DNA of 64,000 nucleotides from Candidatus Nucleicultrix amoebiphila FS5. Lineage in GTDB: Bacteria > Pseudomonadota > Alphaproteobacteria > Caedimonadales > Nucleicultricaceae. The translations under genes and the position numbers were made by a program. The DNA lies in NCBI RefSeq assembly GCF_002117145.1, contig NZ_CP008743.1, forward strand, positions 806,001 through 870,000, written 5' to 3'. The stretch's first letter is position 1; each line of letters begins with the position of its first letter. Shown here one piece after another: positions 32,198 through 43,742 of this stretch. The notes under the pieces were generated by a model. That model was given only the letters and a program-made list of their open reading frames with translations, made no database searches and was not told the origin of the DNA.

Positions 32198-34237
32198 TTA
32201 CGAACGACGTCTTTTTTGAAATTTTGTTCTATTTGTAGTGATAGAAATTTCAAGATCTTGATTTTCTAGACGCTTCAAAACATCTCTATATTTTGCAGCT
32301 TCTTCAAATTCAAGATTACTTGCTGCTGCCAACATCTTCTTTTCTAACTCTTTCATCATTTGTTTTCCATCTTTTCCTTGCAGCTGCATTTCTTCGGGTA
32401 AATTAAGGTCGATGGTTGTATGATCCTGCTCATAAACGCTTTCTAGAATATTGTTGATTGATTTTTTAACTGTTTCAGGCGTAATACCATAGGCCGCATT
32501 ATAGGCTTGTTGTCTTTCGCGACGACGACTGGTTTCTTCCAAAGCGGCGGTTAACGACTGGGTCATAATATCTGCATAAAGAATAGCTCGACCATCAACA
32601 TTGCGCGCCGCTCGTCCAATCGTTTGGATTAAAGATGTTTTAGAACGCAAATATCCCTCTTTATCCGCATCTAAAATGGCCACTAACCCACACTCTGGAA
32701 TATCTAATCCTTCTCTCAATAAGTTAATGCCAATCAAAGCATCAAATATCCCCAACCTTAAGTCACGGATAATTTCTATGCGCTCCAGAGTCTCAACATC
32801 AGAGTGGATATAACGAGCTTTAACTCCTGTTTCATTTAAATATTCGCTCAGCGCTTCTGCCATCTTTTTAGTTAATGTTGTAATAAGAATACGATACCCT
32901 TTGGCTACAACTTCTCTACACTCAGCCATTAGATCATCAACCTGATGCGTCGTTGGACGCACAATACAGACTGGATCAATGAGACCTGTGGGGCGAATCA
33001 CTTGTTCTGTAAAAATCCCTTTTGTCTGTTCTAATTCCCAAGGACCTGGTGTTGCTGAAATAAACACTGTCTGAGGACGCATTTTCTCCCATTCTTCAAA
33101 CTTTAATGGTCGATTGTCAACGCAAGAAGGTAAACGAAATCCATATTCAGCAAGCGTCGATTTACGAGAAGCATCTCCCTTATACATCCCTCGTATCTGA
33201 GGAACAGAAACATGACTTTCATCAACAAGAAGAAGGGCGTTTTTAGGTAAGTACTCAAATAGAGTTGGCGGAGGCTCTCCTGGTGCACGACCTGTCAGGT
33301 ATCTGGAATAATTTTCAATGCCGGGACACATCCCTGTAGCAGCCATCATTTCAATATCGAAAGTAACGCGTTCCTTAAGGCGCTGATATTCAATATGCTT
33401 TGAAGCAGCCGCGAATTCCTCTAAACGAATTTTGAGCTCTGCCTGAATCTGCTTAATGGCCTGCTGAATCGTTGGTTGTGGCGTTATGTAATGGCTATTT
33501 CCATAAAGACGCACTGCATTAAGCGTTGCTTCTTTCTTCCCAGTCAAAGGATCTATTTCATCAATAGATTCTATTTCATCTCCAAAAAATGAAATTCGCC
33601 AAGCTCTACTATCCAAATGAGATGGAAAAATTTCGATTGTATCTCCACTGACGCGAAAACTTCCTCGTATAAACCCTATATCATTTCTTCTATATTGAAG
33701 TATTACTAATTGTTTTAAGAGTTCTCTTTGTTCAATAGAAGCGCCAACTTCTAAGTCCACTACCATTTTACTATAGGTTTCAACAGCGCCAATACCATAG
33801 ATACATGAGACGCTCGCAACGATAATAACATCTTGCCGCTCTAAAAGAGCCCTAGTTGCAGAGTGCCGCATACGATCAATTTGCTCATTGATGGAAGCTT
33901 CTTTTTCAATATACGTGTCTGAACGAGGAACATAAGCTTCTGGTTGATAATAATCATAATAAGAAACGAAATATTCCACTGCATTGTTAGGGAAAAACTC
34001 TTTCATCTCACCATAAAGCTGCGCTGCTAGAGTTTTATTTGGGGCTAAGATTAATGCAGGACGACTCAAACTTTGGATTACATGAGCCATTGTAAAGGTT
34101 TTACCTGACCCTGTAACCCCTAAAAGAACTTGGTTTACTTCACCTGCATTAAGACCTTCCGTCAGCTGGCGAATGGCTTGAGGTTGATCCCCCGCTGGCT
34201 CAAAAGAAGACTGTAGACTAAAAAGTTTGTTAGCCAT
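32198..34237 (-). CDS. uvrB: Excinuclease ABC subunit B
   Basis: This 679-residue protein is full length. It has Walker [12 protein letters not shown] (about 39-49), the aromatic beta-hairpin [12 protein letters not shown] (about 93-104) that probes damaged DNA, helicase motifs including DESHVS and [15 protein letters not shown], and a C-terminal UVR domain (about 632-667, [15 protein letters not shown]) that binds UvrC. It loads onto lesions handed over by UvrA. The start overlaps yejF by 8 bp, making it the last gene of the cycM-yej operon. Confidence 0.96.
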   Translation of the reverse strand: MANKLFSLQSSFEPAGDQPQAIRQLTEGLNAGEVNQVLLGVTGSGKTFTMAHVIQSLSRPALILAPNKTLAAQLYGEMKEFFPNNAVEYFVSYYDYYQPEAYVPRSDTYIEKEASINEQIDRMRHSATRALLERQDVIIVASVSCIYGIGAVETYSKMVVDLEVGASIEQRELLKQLVILQYRRNDIGFIRGSFRVSGDTIEIFPSHLDSRAWRISFFGDEIESIDEIDPLTGKKEATLNAVRLYGNSHYITPQPTIQQAIKQIQAELKIRLEEFAAASKHIEYQRLKERVTFDIEMMAATGMCPGIENYSRYLTGRAPGEPPPTLFEYLPKNALLLVDESHVSVPQIRGMYKGDASRKSTLAEYGFRLPSCVDNRPLKFEEWEKMRPQTVFISATPGPWELEQTKGIFTEQVIRPTGLIDPVCIVRPTTHQVDDLMAECREVVAKGYRILITTLTKKMAEALSEYLNETGVKARYIHSDVETLERIEIIRDLRLGIFDALIGINLLREGLDIPECGLVAILDADKEGYLRSKTSLIQTIGRAARNVDGRAILYADIMTQSLTAALEETSRRRERQQAYNAAYGITPETVKKSINNILESVYEQDHTTIDLNLPEEMQLQGKDGKQMMKELEKKMLAAASNLEFEEAAKYRDVLKRLENQDLEISITTNRTKFQKRRRS

Positions 34238-35864
34238 GATTATTTATTTCAAGATCTAATGCTGCTTTCAGTAATGTCTTTGTATACGCATGCTTAGGAC
34301 GTTGAAATAATGCTTCAGTTGCACCAAACTCAACTGCCTCTCCTTTATGCATAACCATAATATGATGACTCATAGACTTTACAACTTTTAGATCATGACT
34401 AATAAACAAATAGGAAAGCCCTTTTGCTTTCTGCAATGCCCTTAACAAATCTAAGATTTCTTTCTGAATTGCGCGATCTAATGCTGATGTTGGTTCATCC
34501 AAAACAACTAATTTCGGCTTTAAGATAATAGCTCTAGCAATAGCAATACGTTGACGCTGTCCACCTGAAAATTCATGGGGATATCGATGGCGCGTACGCT
34601 CATCTAACCCTACTTCTTTTAAAGATTGAGATATCCGTTTTTCGCGCTCATTTTTTGAAAGAGTCGGTTCATGAACTTCAAGTCCTTCTCCAATAATTTC
34701 ACTCACACTTAAACGTGGGCTTAAAGAGCCAAAAGGATCTTGAAAAACCAACTGCATGAAACGTCGATAAGACCTCAAAGCTTTATTTGAAAGATCAGTA
34801 ATAGAATTTCCTTCAAAATAAACACGACCCGTATACTGTTGCAGACCAAGAATAGCCATTGCAAGCGTAGTTTTCCCCGAACCACTTTCTCCCACAATAC
34901 CTAGAGTCTCACCTTCTCTTAGCTCAAATGACACATGATCAACAGCTTTCACAGTCCCCACAACTTTTTGAAGCAAGCCGTGCTTAATAGAAAAGTTCAC
35001 TTGTAGATCATTGGCCTTTATCAAACTACGCGCTGATTTCTTAAGAGAAATCGCCTTTCCTGATGGTTCAGCTCTGAGTAACGTTTTTGTATAAGGATCT
35101 TTAGGTTTTGCAAACACAGTCTTAACGCTTCCTTCTTCAACGATCTGACCATTTTGCATCACCAAAATACGATCTGCCATTTTGTGAACCACGTTCAAGT
35201 CGTGGCTAATCAATATAAGAGACATCCCAAACTTTTTTTGAAGATCTTGTAAAAGGGCCAGGATGGCTGCCTGAGTCGTTACATCAACAGCTGTTGTGGG
35301 TTCATCAGCGAGCAAAATTTTCGGACGACTTGCAACGGCCATGGCGATCATTACTCTTTGGCGCTGCCCCCCCGAAAGTTGGTGAGGATAAGATGAAAGA
35401 CGTTGCTCTCCATCGTGAAACCCCACTAACTTCATGAGTTCAATAATTTTTTTTCTTCGTTCTTCTTCTCGCAAAATCCCTTGATGAAGAATCAATACCT
35501 CACTTATTTGCTTTTCTAAAGTATGGAGAGGATTCAACGATGTCATAGGTTCCTGAAATATCATCGATATTTCATTACCCCGAATCTTTTGCATTCTTGA
35601 AGATGACGATTGAAGAAGATCTTCACCTTCAAAAAGTATCTTTCCGTGAGGATGGTGAGCCAACGGATAAGGAAGAAGACGCAAAATTGAAAGAGCCGTT
35701 ACAGATTTTCCAGAACCACTTTCGCCAAGTATCCCCAGCGTTTCTCCCATTTTAAGATTAAAAGATACTCCTTTAACCGCATTGAACTGTTGATCAGATT
35801 TACCAAAGCTTACATGTAAATTTTTGACTTCCAAGATTGAAGAATTCGCCTTTGCCATGATCAT
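34230..35864 (-). CDS. yejF: Peptide/microcin C ABC transporter ATPase YejF (two fused ABC domains)
   Basis: This 544-residue protein has two complete ABC cassettes. Cassette 1 (about 9-260) has [22 protein letters not shown] and [11 protein letters not shown]. Cassette 2 (about 285-535) has [22 protein letters not shown] and [11 protein letters not shown]. The fused form is typical of YejF. It drives import of oligopeptides and microcin C-like compounds. In Brucella and Sinorhizobium, Yej systems matter for antimicrobial peptide resistance and survival in hosts. It overlaps yejE by 4 bp and uvrB by 8 bp. Confidence 0.92.
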   Translation of the reverse strand: MIMAKANSSILEVKNLHVSFGKSDQQFNAVKGVSFNLKMGETLGILGESGSGKSVTALSILRLLPYPLAHHPHGKILFEGEDLLQSSSSRMQKIRGNEISMIFQEPMTSLNPLHTLEKQISEVLILHQGILREEERRKKIIELMKLVGFHDGEQRLSSYPHQLSGGQRQRVMIAMAVASRPKILLADEPTTAVDVTTQAAILALLQDLQKKFGMSLILISHDLNVVHKMADRILVMQNGQIVEEGSVKTVFAKPKDPYTKTLLRAEPSGKAISLKKSARSLIKANDLQVNFSIKHGLLQKVVGTVKAVDHVSFELREGETLGIVGESGSGKTTLAMAILGLQQYTGRVYFEGNSITDLSNKALRSYRRFMQLVFQDPFGSLSPRLSVSEIIGEGLEVHEPTLSKNEREKRISQSLKEVGLDERTRHRYPHEFSGGQRQRIAIARAIILKPKLVVLDEPTSALDRAIQKEILDLLRALQKAKGLSYLFISHDLKVVKSMSHHIMVMHKGEAVEFGATEALFQRPKHAYTKTLLKAALDLEINNHG

Positions 35865-36895
35865 CGACTCGTCTTTCGAGGATCGAAGGCATCACGCACT
35901 CCCTCCCCAATAAAAATCAGTAAGCTTAAAGTTACTGCAATGGCCATAAATGCCGTTATACCAAGCCACGGTGCATGCAGATTGTTTTTTCCTTGAGCTA
36001 ACATTTCTCCTAATGAAGGAGATCCAGGCGGTAAACCAAAACCCAAAAAATCCAATGAGGTTAAAGTAGTAATGGCCCCATTGAGAATAAAAGGTAAATA
36101 AGTTATCGTTGCTACCATAGCATTAGGCAACACGTGTCTAAACATAATTTTAAAATTTGGCACTCCGAGTGCGCGAGCAGCTTTTACGTAATCAAAATTA
36201 CGTGCTCTTAAAAATTCAGCGCGCACAACGCCAACTAATGCCATCCAATTGAAAAGCAACATAAAGCCAAGGAGCCACCAAAAATTTGGTACGACGAGGC
36301 TACTTAAAATAATAAGTAAATAGAGCGTCGGCATTCCCGCCCAAATTTCTATAATACGCTGCAAAATAAGATCCAGTCGCCCACCAAAATATCCCTGAAT
36401 TCCACCTGCCAATACACCGATAACTGAACCGAAAACCATTAGAATTAATCCAAACAAGACAGAGATCCTAAAGCCATAAATCAACCTTGCTAAAACATCA
36501 CGTCCTTGATCATCCGTTCCTAAAAGATTGTCTGCAGTTGGTCCAGAAGGAGCGGGACTTGGAAGATCGTAGTTGATGGTATTGTAACTATAAGGAATCA
36601 AGGGCCATATCATCCAGCCTTTGGTCTTAATCTTTTCAATTAAATATGAATCTCGATAATCAGCTTCTGTCTCAAAATCTCCTTTAAAATCTTGTTCACT
36701 GTAGGTAACAAAAATCGGAAAATAAAAGCTTCCTTCGTATCGAATTAACAAAGGTTTATCGTTACAAATAAATTCAGCAAATAATGTCACAAGAAAAAGA
36801 CAGAGGAAAATCTTTAAAGACCACGCCCCTCTTCGATTAGCTTTAAAATGCTGCCATCGCTTTTTCGTGAGGGGAGAAAAATTGATTAGAGCCAT
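35861..36895 (-). CDS. yejE: Peptide ABC transporter permease YejE
   Basis: This 344-residue binding-protein-dependent permease has an N-terminal membrane segment, then a long periplasmic stretch (about 45-140) that ends in LLGTDDQGRDVLARLIYGFR. It closes with five membrane segments and the EAA loop (AARALGVPNFKIMFRHVLPNA). The long loop and the PFSYNTINYD-like region (PLIPYSYNTINYDLPSPAP) match YejE rather than DppC. The start is directly after the yejB stop. Confidence 0.9.
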   Translation of the reverse strand: MALINFSPLTKKRWQHFKANRRGAWSLKIFLCLFLVTLFAEFICNDKPLLIRYEGSFYFPIFVTYSEQDFKGDFETEADYRDSYLIEKIKTKGWMIWPLIPYSYNTINYDLPSPAPSGPTADNLLGTDDQGRDVLARLIYGFRISVLFGLILMVFGSVIGVLAGGIQGYFGGRLDLILQRIIEIWAGMPTLYLLIILSSLVVPNFWWLLGFMLLFNWMALVGVVRAEFLRARNFDYVKAARALGVPNFKIMFRHVLPNAMVATITYLPFILNGAITTLTSLDFLGFGLPPGSPSLGEMLAQGKNNLHAPWLGITAFMAIAVTLSLLIFIGEGVRDAFDPRKTSR

Positions 36896-38002
36896 CTAAC
36901 CCACACGCCTTTCAAAATCAATTCTTGGATCCACAAACATATACGCCAAATCACTAATAATGTGGAGAGACAGACCAACAAGTGTATAAATATAAAGCGT
37001 TCCAAACACAACGGGATAATCACGATTTAAAGCGGTTTCAAAGCTTAAAAGTCCAATTCCATCGAGTGAAAAAATTACTTCAATCAAAAGAGATCCCGTA
37101 AAGAAAATATGAATAACAGCCGCTGGTAACCCCGCAACAACTACGAGCATTGCGTTACGAAAGATATGCTCATAAAGAATCTTTCTCTCACTCAGGCCTT
37201 TTGCCCTTGCCGTAATCACGTATTGCTTGTTGATTTCTTCTAAAAATGCATTCTTAGTCAAAAATGTTAGATTCGCAAACCCACTAATAACGAGAGCAAA
37301 AATTGGTAAAGTAATATGTTTAAAGTAATCTAGTATCTTCCCTCCCAAGCTCAAAGTCGCCCAGTTATCAGAAACGAGCCCTCTTAAAGGAAAAATGGAC
37401 CAAAAACTTCCCCCACATAAAAAAACAATCAATAAAATTGCAAACAAAAAGCTTGGAATGGCATAAGCAATAATAATCACAGTACTCGACCAAACATCAA
37501 AATTTGAACCATCTCTCACTGCCTTACGAATTCCAAGAGGAATAGAGACAAGATATATAATTAATGTCGACCACAAGCCTAAGGATAATGAAACAGGAAG
37601 TTTCTCCTTGATCAGATCCACAACTGAGATATCCCGAAAATAACTTTGTCCAAGATTAAACGTTACATAGTTTTTCAGTAGAATAAAAAACCGTTCGTAC
37701 GCTGGCTTATCAAAGCCATACATCTTTTCAATTTGCTTGATAAATTCAGGATCTAACCCTCTGGAACCTGAATATTTGGATGCCATTTCCTCTCCCTTAA
37801 AAGTATCAATTTTAGAGACCGATAAATCGCCAGCTTCACCAGCAAAACGCGCTGTAGCACCGACTGCTGTGCCACGAATTTTCGCAATCATCTGCTCAAC
37901 AGGACCGCCAGGAGCTGCTTGTATAATGATAAAATTGATTAAAATAATTCCAAATAAGGTTGGAATTAATAAAAGAAAACGACGCAGAGCGTAAGAAATC
38001 AT
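36896..38002 (-). CDS. yejB: Peptide ABC transporter permease YejB
   Basis: This 368-residue permease begins [25 protein letters not shown] periplasmic insertion of about 70 residues ([13 protein letters not shown] onward) is typical of YejB. The TM bundle carries the EAA-type loop [19 protein letters not shown]. It pairs with YejE to form the channel. There is a 6-bp gap to yejA upstream and it directly abuts yejE. Confidence 0.9.
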   Translation of the reverse strand: MISYALRRFLLLIPTLFGIILINFIIIQAAPGGPVEQMIAKIRGTAVGATARFAGEAGDLSVSKIDTFKGEEMASKYSGSRGLDPEFIKQIEKMYGFDKPAYERFFILLKNYVTFNLGQSYFRDISVVDLIKEKLPVSLSLGLWSTLIIYLVSIPLGIRKAVRDGSNFDVWSSTVIIIAYAIPSFLFAILLIVFLCGGSFWSIFPLRGLVSDNWATLSLGGKILDYFKHITLPIFALVISGFANLTFLTKNAFLEEINKQYVITARAKGLSERKILYEHIFRNAMLVVVAGLPAAVIHIFFTGSLLIEVIFSLDGIGLLSFETALNRDYPVVFGTLYIYTLVGLSLHIISDLAYMFVDPRIDFERRVG

Positions 38003-38008
38003 TCAGTA

Positions 38009-39841
38009 TTACTTTTCGTTCACAGGTTTTTGATCCACCCAAAAGGCATCAATATCGATTCCATATTCAGGAAAATTATCCGGATGGTGGACTTTTTTCC
38101 AATGGGCAATATTAGTTGTATCAGAATACCAAAGAGGAATGGTATAAAATCCCCATTGAAGCACACGATCAAGAGCGCGAGTTCTTTGCACGAGCGTGTC
38201 ATGATCATCAGAATCAATCAGTTTTTCAACAAGCGCATCAACAATAGGATCTTTGATCCCTGCATAATTACGACCACCAACAATATCTGCTCTATCTGAC
38301 CCCCAAAACTCCCTCTGTTCGTTACCAGGAGAGCTACTTTGAGGAATCACTTGCATACAGATGTCAAATTCATAATTCTCAATGCGACGTTCATATTGAG
38401 CCGCATCTACCATACGCAATGTCGCCTCAATGCCAATTTTTCTAAGGTTTTCTATAAAATTATGGAGCGCTCTCTGAAGGTTTGCATCTTGTATCAAAAT
38501 CTCAACTTTCACAGGCTTACCGTATTTTGGGTCCGTCAGAACTTTTCTTTTTTGATCAACTTCGAATCCAGCTTTCTTTAAGAGTGATTCGGCAATTCCT
38601 AAATTCTTTCTAAGCGCTTCTTGTGATCCAGAAATAGGGGGAGAAAACACTGTCGTAAATACTTCGGAAGGTAACTTATCTTTGTACTCATTCAGTAATT
38701 TTAATTCATCTCCTTGAGGAAGACCTGTTGCTGCGTACTCAGAATTTTCAAAGTAGCTCTTGAGTCTTTTATAAAAACTATAAAAAAGATTTTTATTGGC
38801 CCACTCAAAATCCAAAGCGTACACCAGAGCTTGACGGAATAATTTATCTTTAAACAATTCACGACGCGTATTGTAAATCAAGACTTGAGCAGGTCTAGGA
38901 TTCTTATCCTTTACTTGCAGCTTTATAATATCTCCTCGACTTATCTGGGGGATATCATATCCCTTCACCCAGTTTTTTGTTGAAGATTCAATACGCACAT
39001 CGTAGTCACCACTCTTAAAAGCTTCAAAAGCTACAATGTCATCTCGATAATAATCATATCGTATACGTTCTATATTATATCGCCCTTTATTGACTGCTAA
39101 ATTCTTTCCCCACCAATTATCAACTTTTACGTAAGTGATTGAATGACCAGCTTCAAATTTTTCAATTTTGTAAGGACCGCTGCCAATAGGCGGCGTTAAA
39201 TCAGCTTTTTCAAAGCCCACCTTTTCATAATAAGCTCTTGATAAGATGGGCATCTCCCCCACAATCATCGCTTGCTCACGACTGTCACCATTAATAAAAG
39301 TAAATTTAACCCCTCGTTCTCCTGACTTTTCAACGTTTTTCACTGTTTGATAATAGGACTTGTAAAGAGGACTCCCTTTTTGAATCAGCGTATTAAAGGA
39401 ATAAATCACATCATCTGCAGTTATCGGAGAACCATCATGAAATGTTATGTCTGAGCGCAACGTATAAATCACCCAAGTATTATCTTCAGACCACTCAATG
39501 GTCTCTGCCGCATAACCATAATCCTCTTGAGAACGATCATAAGACCTGCGCGATAAAGTAGCGTGCATTAAAGATGGGAAAAGAATCGTCATTCCCGCAA
39601 CAGGCGTTCCCTTCACAACAAAAGGATTAAACGAGTCAAAACTTCCAATAGCTCTGAAAACTATTTCTCCCCCTTGAGGTGCATTGGGATTCACATAATC
39701 GAAATGAGTAAAGTTTTTGGGATAATGTAAGGGTGCATTGAATAATGAAATACCATGCTTAACCCCAAGACTTTTATCAGCTGCTTGGGTTAAAGATGCA
39801 AAAATCAAAAAGAACGTTAAAAATGACAACCATAGACGCAT
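38009..39841 (-). CDS. yejA: Extracellular solute-binding protein YejA
   Basis: This 610-residue family 5 periplasmic binding protein has a signal peptide of about 20 residues (SFLTFFLIFASLTQA). Family features include HYPKNFTHFDYVNPNAPQGG at the mature start, YTLRSDITFHDGSPITADDV, and GRNYAGIKDPIVDALVEKLI near the end. It delivers peptides to YejBEF. Overall length matches YejA (about 600). It is the second gene of the operon, 9 bp behind cycM. Confidence 0.92.
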   Translation of the reverse strand: MRLWLSFLTFFLIFASLTQAADKSLGVKHGISLFNAPLHYPKNFTHFDYVNPNAPQGGEIVFRAIGSFDSFNPFVVKGTPVAGMTILFPSLMHATLSRRSYDRSQEDYGYAAETIEWSEDNTWVIYTLRSDITFHDGSPITADDVIYSFNTLIQKGSPLYKSYYQTVKNVEKSGERGVKFTFINGDSREQAMIVGEMPILSRAYYEKVGFEKADLTPPIGSGPYKIEKFEAGHSITYVKVDNWWGKNLAVNKGRYNIERIRYDYYRDDIVAFEAFKSGDYDVRIESSTKNWVKGYDIPQISRGDIIKLQVKDKNPRPAQVLIYNTRRELFKDKLFRQALVYALDFEWANKNLFYSFYKRLKSYFENSEYAATGLPQGDELKLLNEYKDKLPSEVFTTVFSPPISGSQEALRKNLGIAESLLKKAGFEVDQKRKVLTDPKYGKPVKVEILIQDANLQRALHNFIENLRKIGIEATLRMVDAAQYERRIENYEFDICMQVIPQSSSPGNEQREFWGSDRADIVGGRNYAGIKDPIVDALVEKLIDSDDHDTLVQRTRALDRVLQWGFYTIPLWYSDTTNIAHWKKVHHPDNFPEYGIDIDAFWVDQKPVNEK

Positions 39842-39850
39842 TGTAATATC

Positions 39851-40393
39851 CTAATTAGCGGGCAATGGAAGGGGGGAATCATTCAACGTTCGAAGGTATG
39901 CGATCAAGTCAGCTCTATCTTGAGTTTTTTTAAGTCCAACAAAAGACATTTTTGTACCTTTAATATACTCACGAGGTTTGTAGAGAAAATGATTGAGGGA
40001 TTCATAATCCCAAGTTCCAGGATTTTGAGTAAGCGCTGATGAATAAGCGAAGCCATCGACGTGTCCATGTTTTGCTCCAACTACTCCCCAAAGATTGGGA
40101 CCAATTTTGTTTTGTCCACCTTTTTCAAAGGTATGACATTGTAAACATTTTTGAGCTACTTTCTGACCATTTTCTACACTTGCTTTGGCTAAAAGAGGAG
40201 TTATAGGTTCAGCAACATCAGGCCCAGAAACTGCCGTCACACTTCCTGATTCTTCAACACCTTCAATTTCGTAAGCATTTTTTGCTAATTTTTCAGGTTC
40301 AACAAGATGATTCGCAACGATGCCTGCAATCACTGAAATTAAGAGAGCCAATAACAAAGCCATAATTATTTTATTTATCTCAAAATTACCCAA
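39851..40393 (-). CDS. cycM: Membrane-anchored c-type cytochrome (CycM type)
   Basis: This 180-residue protein has an N-terminal transmembrane anchor (about 8-29), a linker and a class I cytochrome c domain. Haem attachment is CLQCH (Cys83, Cys86, His87) and the axial methionine is Met149 in GTKMSFVG. The sequence KIGPNLWGVVG is characteristic of mitochondrial-type cytochromes c. CycM carries electrons from complex III to the aa3 oxidase on the periplasmic face. It is unexpectedly the first gene of the yej operon, and the adjacency appears to be positional rather than functional. Confidence 0.88.
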   Translation of the reverse strand: MGNFEINKIIMALLLALLISVIAGIVANHLVEPEKLAKNAYEIEGVEESGSVTAVSGPDVAEPITPLLAKASVENGQKVAQKCLQCHTFEKGGQNKIGPNLWGVVGAKHGHVDGFAYSSALTQNPGTWDYESLNHFLYKPREYIKGTKMSFVGLKKTQDRADLIAYLRTLNDSPLPLPAN

Positions 40394-40477
40394 GAGAACT
40401 CACCCTTTATAATATGATTTAAAGGTGATTTTATCAGTTCGATCAGGCTTTGAAAAGGCGCTTGGATAAAATTATCC

Positions 40478-41887
40478 TCAAGGATGCTCAGTGTGAGAAC
40501 GCTTTATAAAAGAAAGAGGTTGCTTTGTTTCATGAGAGATGACGTCACTTTGAAACTCCGGAGCTTGAAGCTCACGTATCTGAGGATCAAGAGACTCTAA
40601 AATATCAATGTTTTCTTTGTCAGGAGCACTCCCTAATTCTCGAAATCGTCTCGCTTGCGGCATTACTCTGCTTTCAAGTGTTCCTATAGCCTTATTATAA
40701 GACTTTACAGCAACGCCTAAATCCTGCCCAAGCTTTGCAACGTGCCCTCCCATATCAGAAAGACGTTTATACAACTCTCTTCCCAAATCACTAATCTCAC
40801 GCGCATTTTCAGCAATTTTTTCCTGCTTCCAACCATAGGCAACGGCATGGAGCAGTGCCATTAAGGTTGTTGGTGTTGCTAAGATAACGCGCTTTTCAGC
40901 CCCCAATTCCATTAGAGTTGGATCTTGTTCAAGTGCAGCACTAAAAAATGTTTCACCTGGAAGAAATAACACGACAAATTCTGGAGTTTCTCCTTCTTTA
41001 AACTGATCCCAATAGGAACGGCTTGATAAAGCTATAATATGGGTTTTTACTTGTCGCGCATGTGCACGTAAATTTTCAATACGCGCTTCATCATCCACTG
41101 ACTCCAAAGCTTCCAGATATGCAGATAAAGGAGCTTTTGCATCAATAATGATTTTTTTGCCTCCCGGTAATTTTACAATCATATCTGGACGTAAACGACC
41201 TTCGTCTCCATCAATGGATTGCTGTTCAATAAAATCACAATGAGCTGTCATACCACTCATCTCAACAACCCGTTTTAATTGCATTTCTCCCCAGCGTCCT
41301 CTTACATGCGGTGTACGTAAAGCTTTAACCAGATTAGCTGTCTCTTGACGCAACTCTTTTTGAGAAGAAATCATTTCTGTCACCTGATGCCGCAACACTT
41401 GATACGCTGTAGATCTTTCCTTTTCGAGCTCAGCCAGTTTTTGATCAACGCCTTTTAAAGATTCTTTTAAAGGAGACACAAGTTCTGATATGGCCTTTTC
41501 TTTCAATGCTAAATCACCTTTAGCTGTTTCCTGAAATTTCATGAGCGTCTGCTGCGCCAACTCCAAAAAGGATTTGTTATTTTGCTCTAAGGCTTTTGAA
41601 GAAAGAGCCGTAAATGCATCACTTAAATGCTTTTTAGCTTCTTCCAAAATTTTAATCTTCTCTTGGAATGATTCTTCTTTCTTGATCAAAGCAGTTTCAA
41701 GAGAAGCCTTAGTTGTCTGCGCTTCCATATACTTTTGTTGAAGCAAAACTAGTGAATCCTCTAACTCTTGCGCTCTCTTTCCTTTTGCTTCCAAAGAACC
41801 AAAGCGAGATCTGTGAAAAAAATGAGTGAGCAAAAAAGTCACTCCGATACATCCTAAAAGGATCAGAATAAAAGTTATGTCTAGCAT
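40478..41887 (-). CDS. rmuC: RmuC family DNA recombination protein
   Basis: This 469-residue protein has an N-terminal membrane anchor (about 1-24) and a long coiled coil (about 30-190). The RmuC nuclease-like domain follows, with HVRGRWGEMQLKRVVEMSGM, IIDAKAPLSAYLEAL and VVLFLPGETFFSAAL. In E. coli RmuC limits recombination at inverted repeats. The catalytic role is predicted from the PD-(D/E)XK-like fold. It stands alone between cycM and the divergent nucleoside transporter. Confidence 0.9.
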   Translation of the reverse strand: MLDITFILILLGCIGVTFLLTHFFHRSRFGSLEAKGKRAQELEDSLVLLQQKYMEAQTTKASLETALIKKEESFQEKIKILEEAKKHLSDAFTALSSKALEQNNKSFLELAQQTLMKFQETAKGDLALKEKAISELVSPLKESLKGVDQKLAELEKERSTAYQVLRHQVTEMISSQKELRQETANLVKALRTPHVRGRWGEMQLKRVVEMSGMTAHCDFIEQQSIDGDEGRLRPDMIVKLPGGKKIIIDAKAPLSAYLEALESVDDEARIENLRAHARQVKTHIIALSSRSYWDQFKEGETPEFVVLFLPGETFFSAALEQDPTLMELGAEKRVILATPTTLMALLHAVAYGWKQEKIAENAREISDLGRELYKRLSDMGGHVAKLGQDLGVAVKSYNKAIGTLESRVMPQARRFRELGSAPDKENIDILESLDPQIRELQAPEFQSDVISHETKQPLSFIKRSHTEHP

Positions 41888-41995
41888 TTATATTTCCTCT
41901 TCTGTTCCCATCTGACACGTTTACCAAACAAATTGCAATTCTCTTTTGTCTAGAGTATGACTCTTAAAAAATCCAATCAAAAGAGGATACATCGT

Positions 41996-43258
41996 ATGGA
42001 GTCCTATCTAACGGTTTTTCAGGGTTTTCTTGGAGTATTGGTTTTCCTATGTATCCCTTGGCTTTTAAGTGAAAATCGTAAAGCTGTCAGACTCAAGACC
42101 GTTGTTTTAGGTATAGGGCTTCAATTTCTTCTGGCTTTTTTGATTCTCAAAATAAGCTATGTTCAAAGTCTCTTTCTTCTCCTCAGTCGAGGCGTAAATG
42201 CTCTTAAAATGGCTACCCAAGAAGGCACTAAATTTGCCTTTGGATATCTGGGAGGAGCTGATTTACCTTTTGCACTAAAGGAGAGTGCCAATATTTTTAT
42301 CTTTGCCTTTAACGCTTTACCTATGATTATTGTCGTCAGCTCGCTCGCTATGCTTCTTTTTCATTGGCGCATTTTACCAATTATTGTCAAAGGATTTTCC
42401 TGGGCTTTAAATCGTACATTGAATGTGGGAGGTGCTCTCGGCGTATGCTCAGCAGCCAAAGTTTTTCTAGGACAAACTGATGCTCCCTTACTCATTCGTC
42501 CTTACCTCGCTGATATTTCTCGTAGTGAACTTTTCACAATTATGACAGCAGGCATGGCCACCACGTCAGCAACTATTATGGTCGTTTATGCTAATATTTT
42601 GGAAAACACTATCCCAAATCCCATCGTGCATATTTTGACTGCATCTCTTATTAGCATTCCTGCTGCCATTACTATTTCACGTCTTATGATCCCCCATGTA
42701 GGTAAAGACACATCCGGTGAATTAGTGGTGCCTTATAAATTCAATGGTTTTATGGAAGCTGTTTCTCAAGGAGCCAGCGATGGAATGAAGTTGTTTCTCA
42801 ATATATTGGCAATTATTATCGTGATGCTTGCTCTAGTTGCTTTAGTGAATTCTCTTTTTAACCTTTTGCCACACGTTGGCGGAGAAGTGCTTACTTTGCA
42901 ACGTATTTTTGGTTGGATCATGGCTCCCATTACTTGGCTTATGGGCATTCCTTGGGAAGAAGCAAAGATCGCTGGAAATCTTCTGGGCACAAAAACTGTA
43001 CTGAATGAAGTTGTGGCTTTTATAAGTCTAGCCGCTCTACCAAAAGGTCTCTTGAACAATCATAGCAGTCTCATTATGACCTATGCTCTTTGCGGTTTTG
43101 CTAACATCAGCAGTATTGGATTTCAAATCGGCGGCATTGGCACTATGGCTCCCACGCGTCGCAACGAAATCATTGAACTTGGATTTAGAGCCGTCTTAAC
43201 GGGTACTCTCTCTAGTTGCCTCAGTGGCACTATCGTAGGCATTCTCACACGTTTTTAA
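41996..43258 (+). CDS. Concentrative nucleoside transporter (CNT/NupC family)
   Basis: This protein of about 420 residues has ten or more hydrophobic segments. CNT motifs are FAFGYLGGADLPF, NAL-type FAFNALPMIIVVSS, GQTDAPLLIRPY and CGFANISSIGFQIGGIG. It imports nucleosides with Na+ or H+. In a host-associated bacterium it would scavenge host nucleosides, which is inference. I chose the ATG at 41996 because AGAGGA precedes it by about 9 nt, while the upstream ATG at 41957 has no site. A nucleoside-kinase-like gene lies in the convergent operon downstream. Confidence 0.9.
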   Translation: MESYLTVFQGFLGVLVFLCIPWLLSENRKAVRLKTVVLGIGLQFLLAFLILKISYVQSLFLLLSRGVNALKMATQEGTKFAFGYLGGADLPFALKESANIFIFAFNALPMIIVVSSLAMLLFHWRILPIIVKGFSWALNRTLNVGGALGVCSAAKVFLGQTDAPLLIRPYLADISRSELFTIMTAGMATTSATIMVVYANILENTIPNPIVHILTASLISIPAAITISRLMIPHVGKDTSGELVVPYKFNGFMEAVSQGASDGMKLFLNILAIIIVMLALVALVNSLFNLLPHVGGEVLTLQRIFGWIMAPITWLMGIPWEEAKIAGNLLGTKTVLNEVVAFISLAALPKGLLNNHSSLIMTYALCGFANISSIGFQIGGIGTMAPTRRNEIIELGFRAVLTGTLSSCLSGTIVGILTRF

Positions 43259-43742
43259 AAGATTTGGATAACTCTAGCGACATCAACGTGACAAGTTTTC
43301 CCTGCAATTGATCATAACCAATTTTACTCCATTGCATTTGCCCGTACCATCCTTCAAGGGTGGTATCAAAAGTCAGCAAATAAAGTTTCTCAAAGCCCAT
43401 TTCTCTTACTTTTTCTTCAGCCTTTTTTACCAAAGATTTTCCAACGCCTAAACCTTGATAAGCAGTGTCAACAACCAAAGATCCTAACCAAGGCGTGAGA
43501 TCTGGTCTTACCCCATCAGTGACTCTTAAACTTACCATGCCTACAGGCGTCATGTTTTCAAGCGCTACATAAGTCAATGGCAATGTCTCAGTATTCAAAT
43601 GATCTTGAAATCTCTTTTCAATGTTTTTGAGAGGAATGCCAGGCAACCATCGCTCTCCTAAAACTTCCTGCCATATTTGAGCTAAGCGAGGAATATATTG
43701 AGGATATTGGTGTAATAAATGAATATTTATCTTCATTGACAA
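43245..43742 (-). CDS. GNAT family N-acetyltransferase
   Basis: This 165-residue GNAT-fold protein has the acetyl-CoA loop in YQGLGVGKSLVKKAEEK (about 95-111) after the strand SLVVDTA. The substrate is unknown. It overlaps the upstream lipoprotein gene by 10 bp and the convergent transporter by 14 bp. It is the last gene of a three-gene leftward operon (kinase, lipoprotein, GNAT). Confidence 0.8.
   Translation of the reverse strand: MSMKINIHLLHQYPQYIPRLAQIWQEVLGERWLPGIPLKNIEKRFQDHLNTETLPLTYVALENMTPVGMVSLRVTDGVRPDLTPWLGSLVVDTAYQGLGVGKSLVKKAEEKVREMGFEKLYLLTFDTTLEGWYGQMQWSKIGYDQLQGKLVTLMSLELSKSFKNV

Noticed and set aside
41957-41995. Upstream start of the CNT transporter
   Set aside because: No ribosome-binding site precedes it, whereas the ATG at 41996 has AGAGGA at a good distance.
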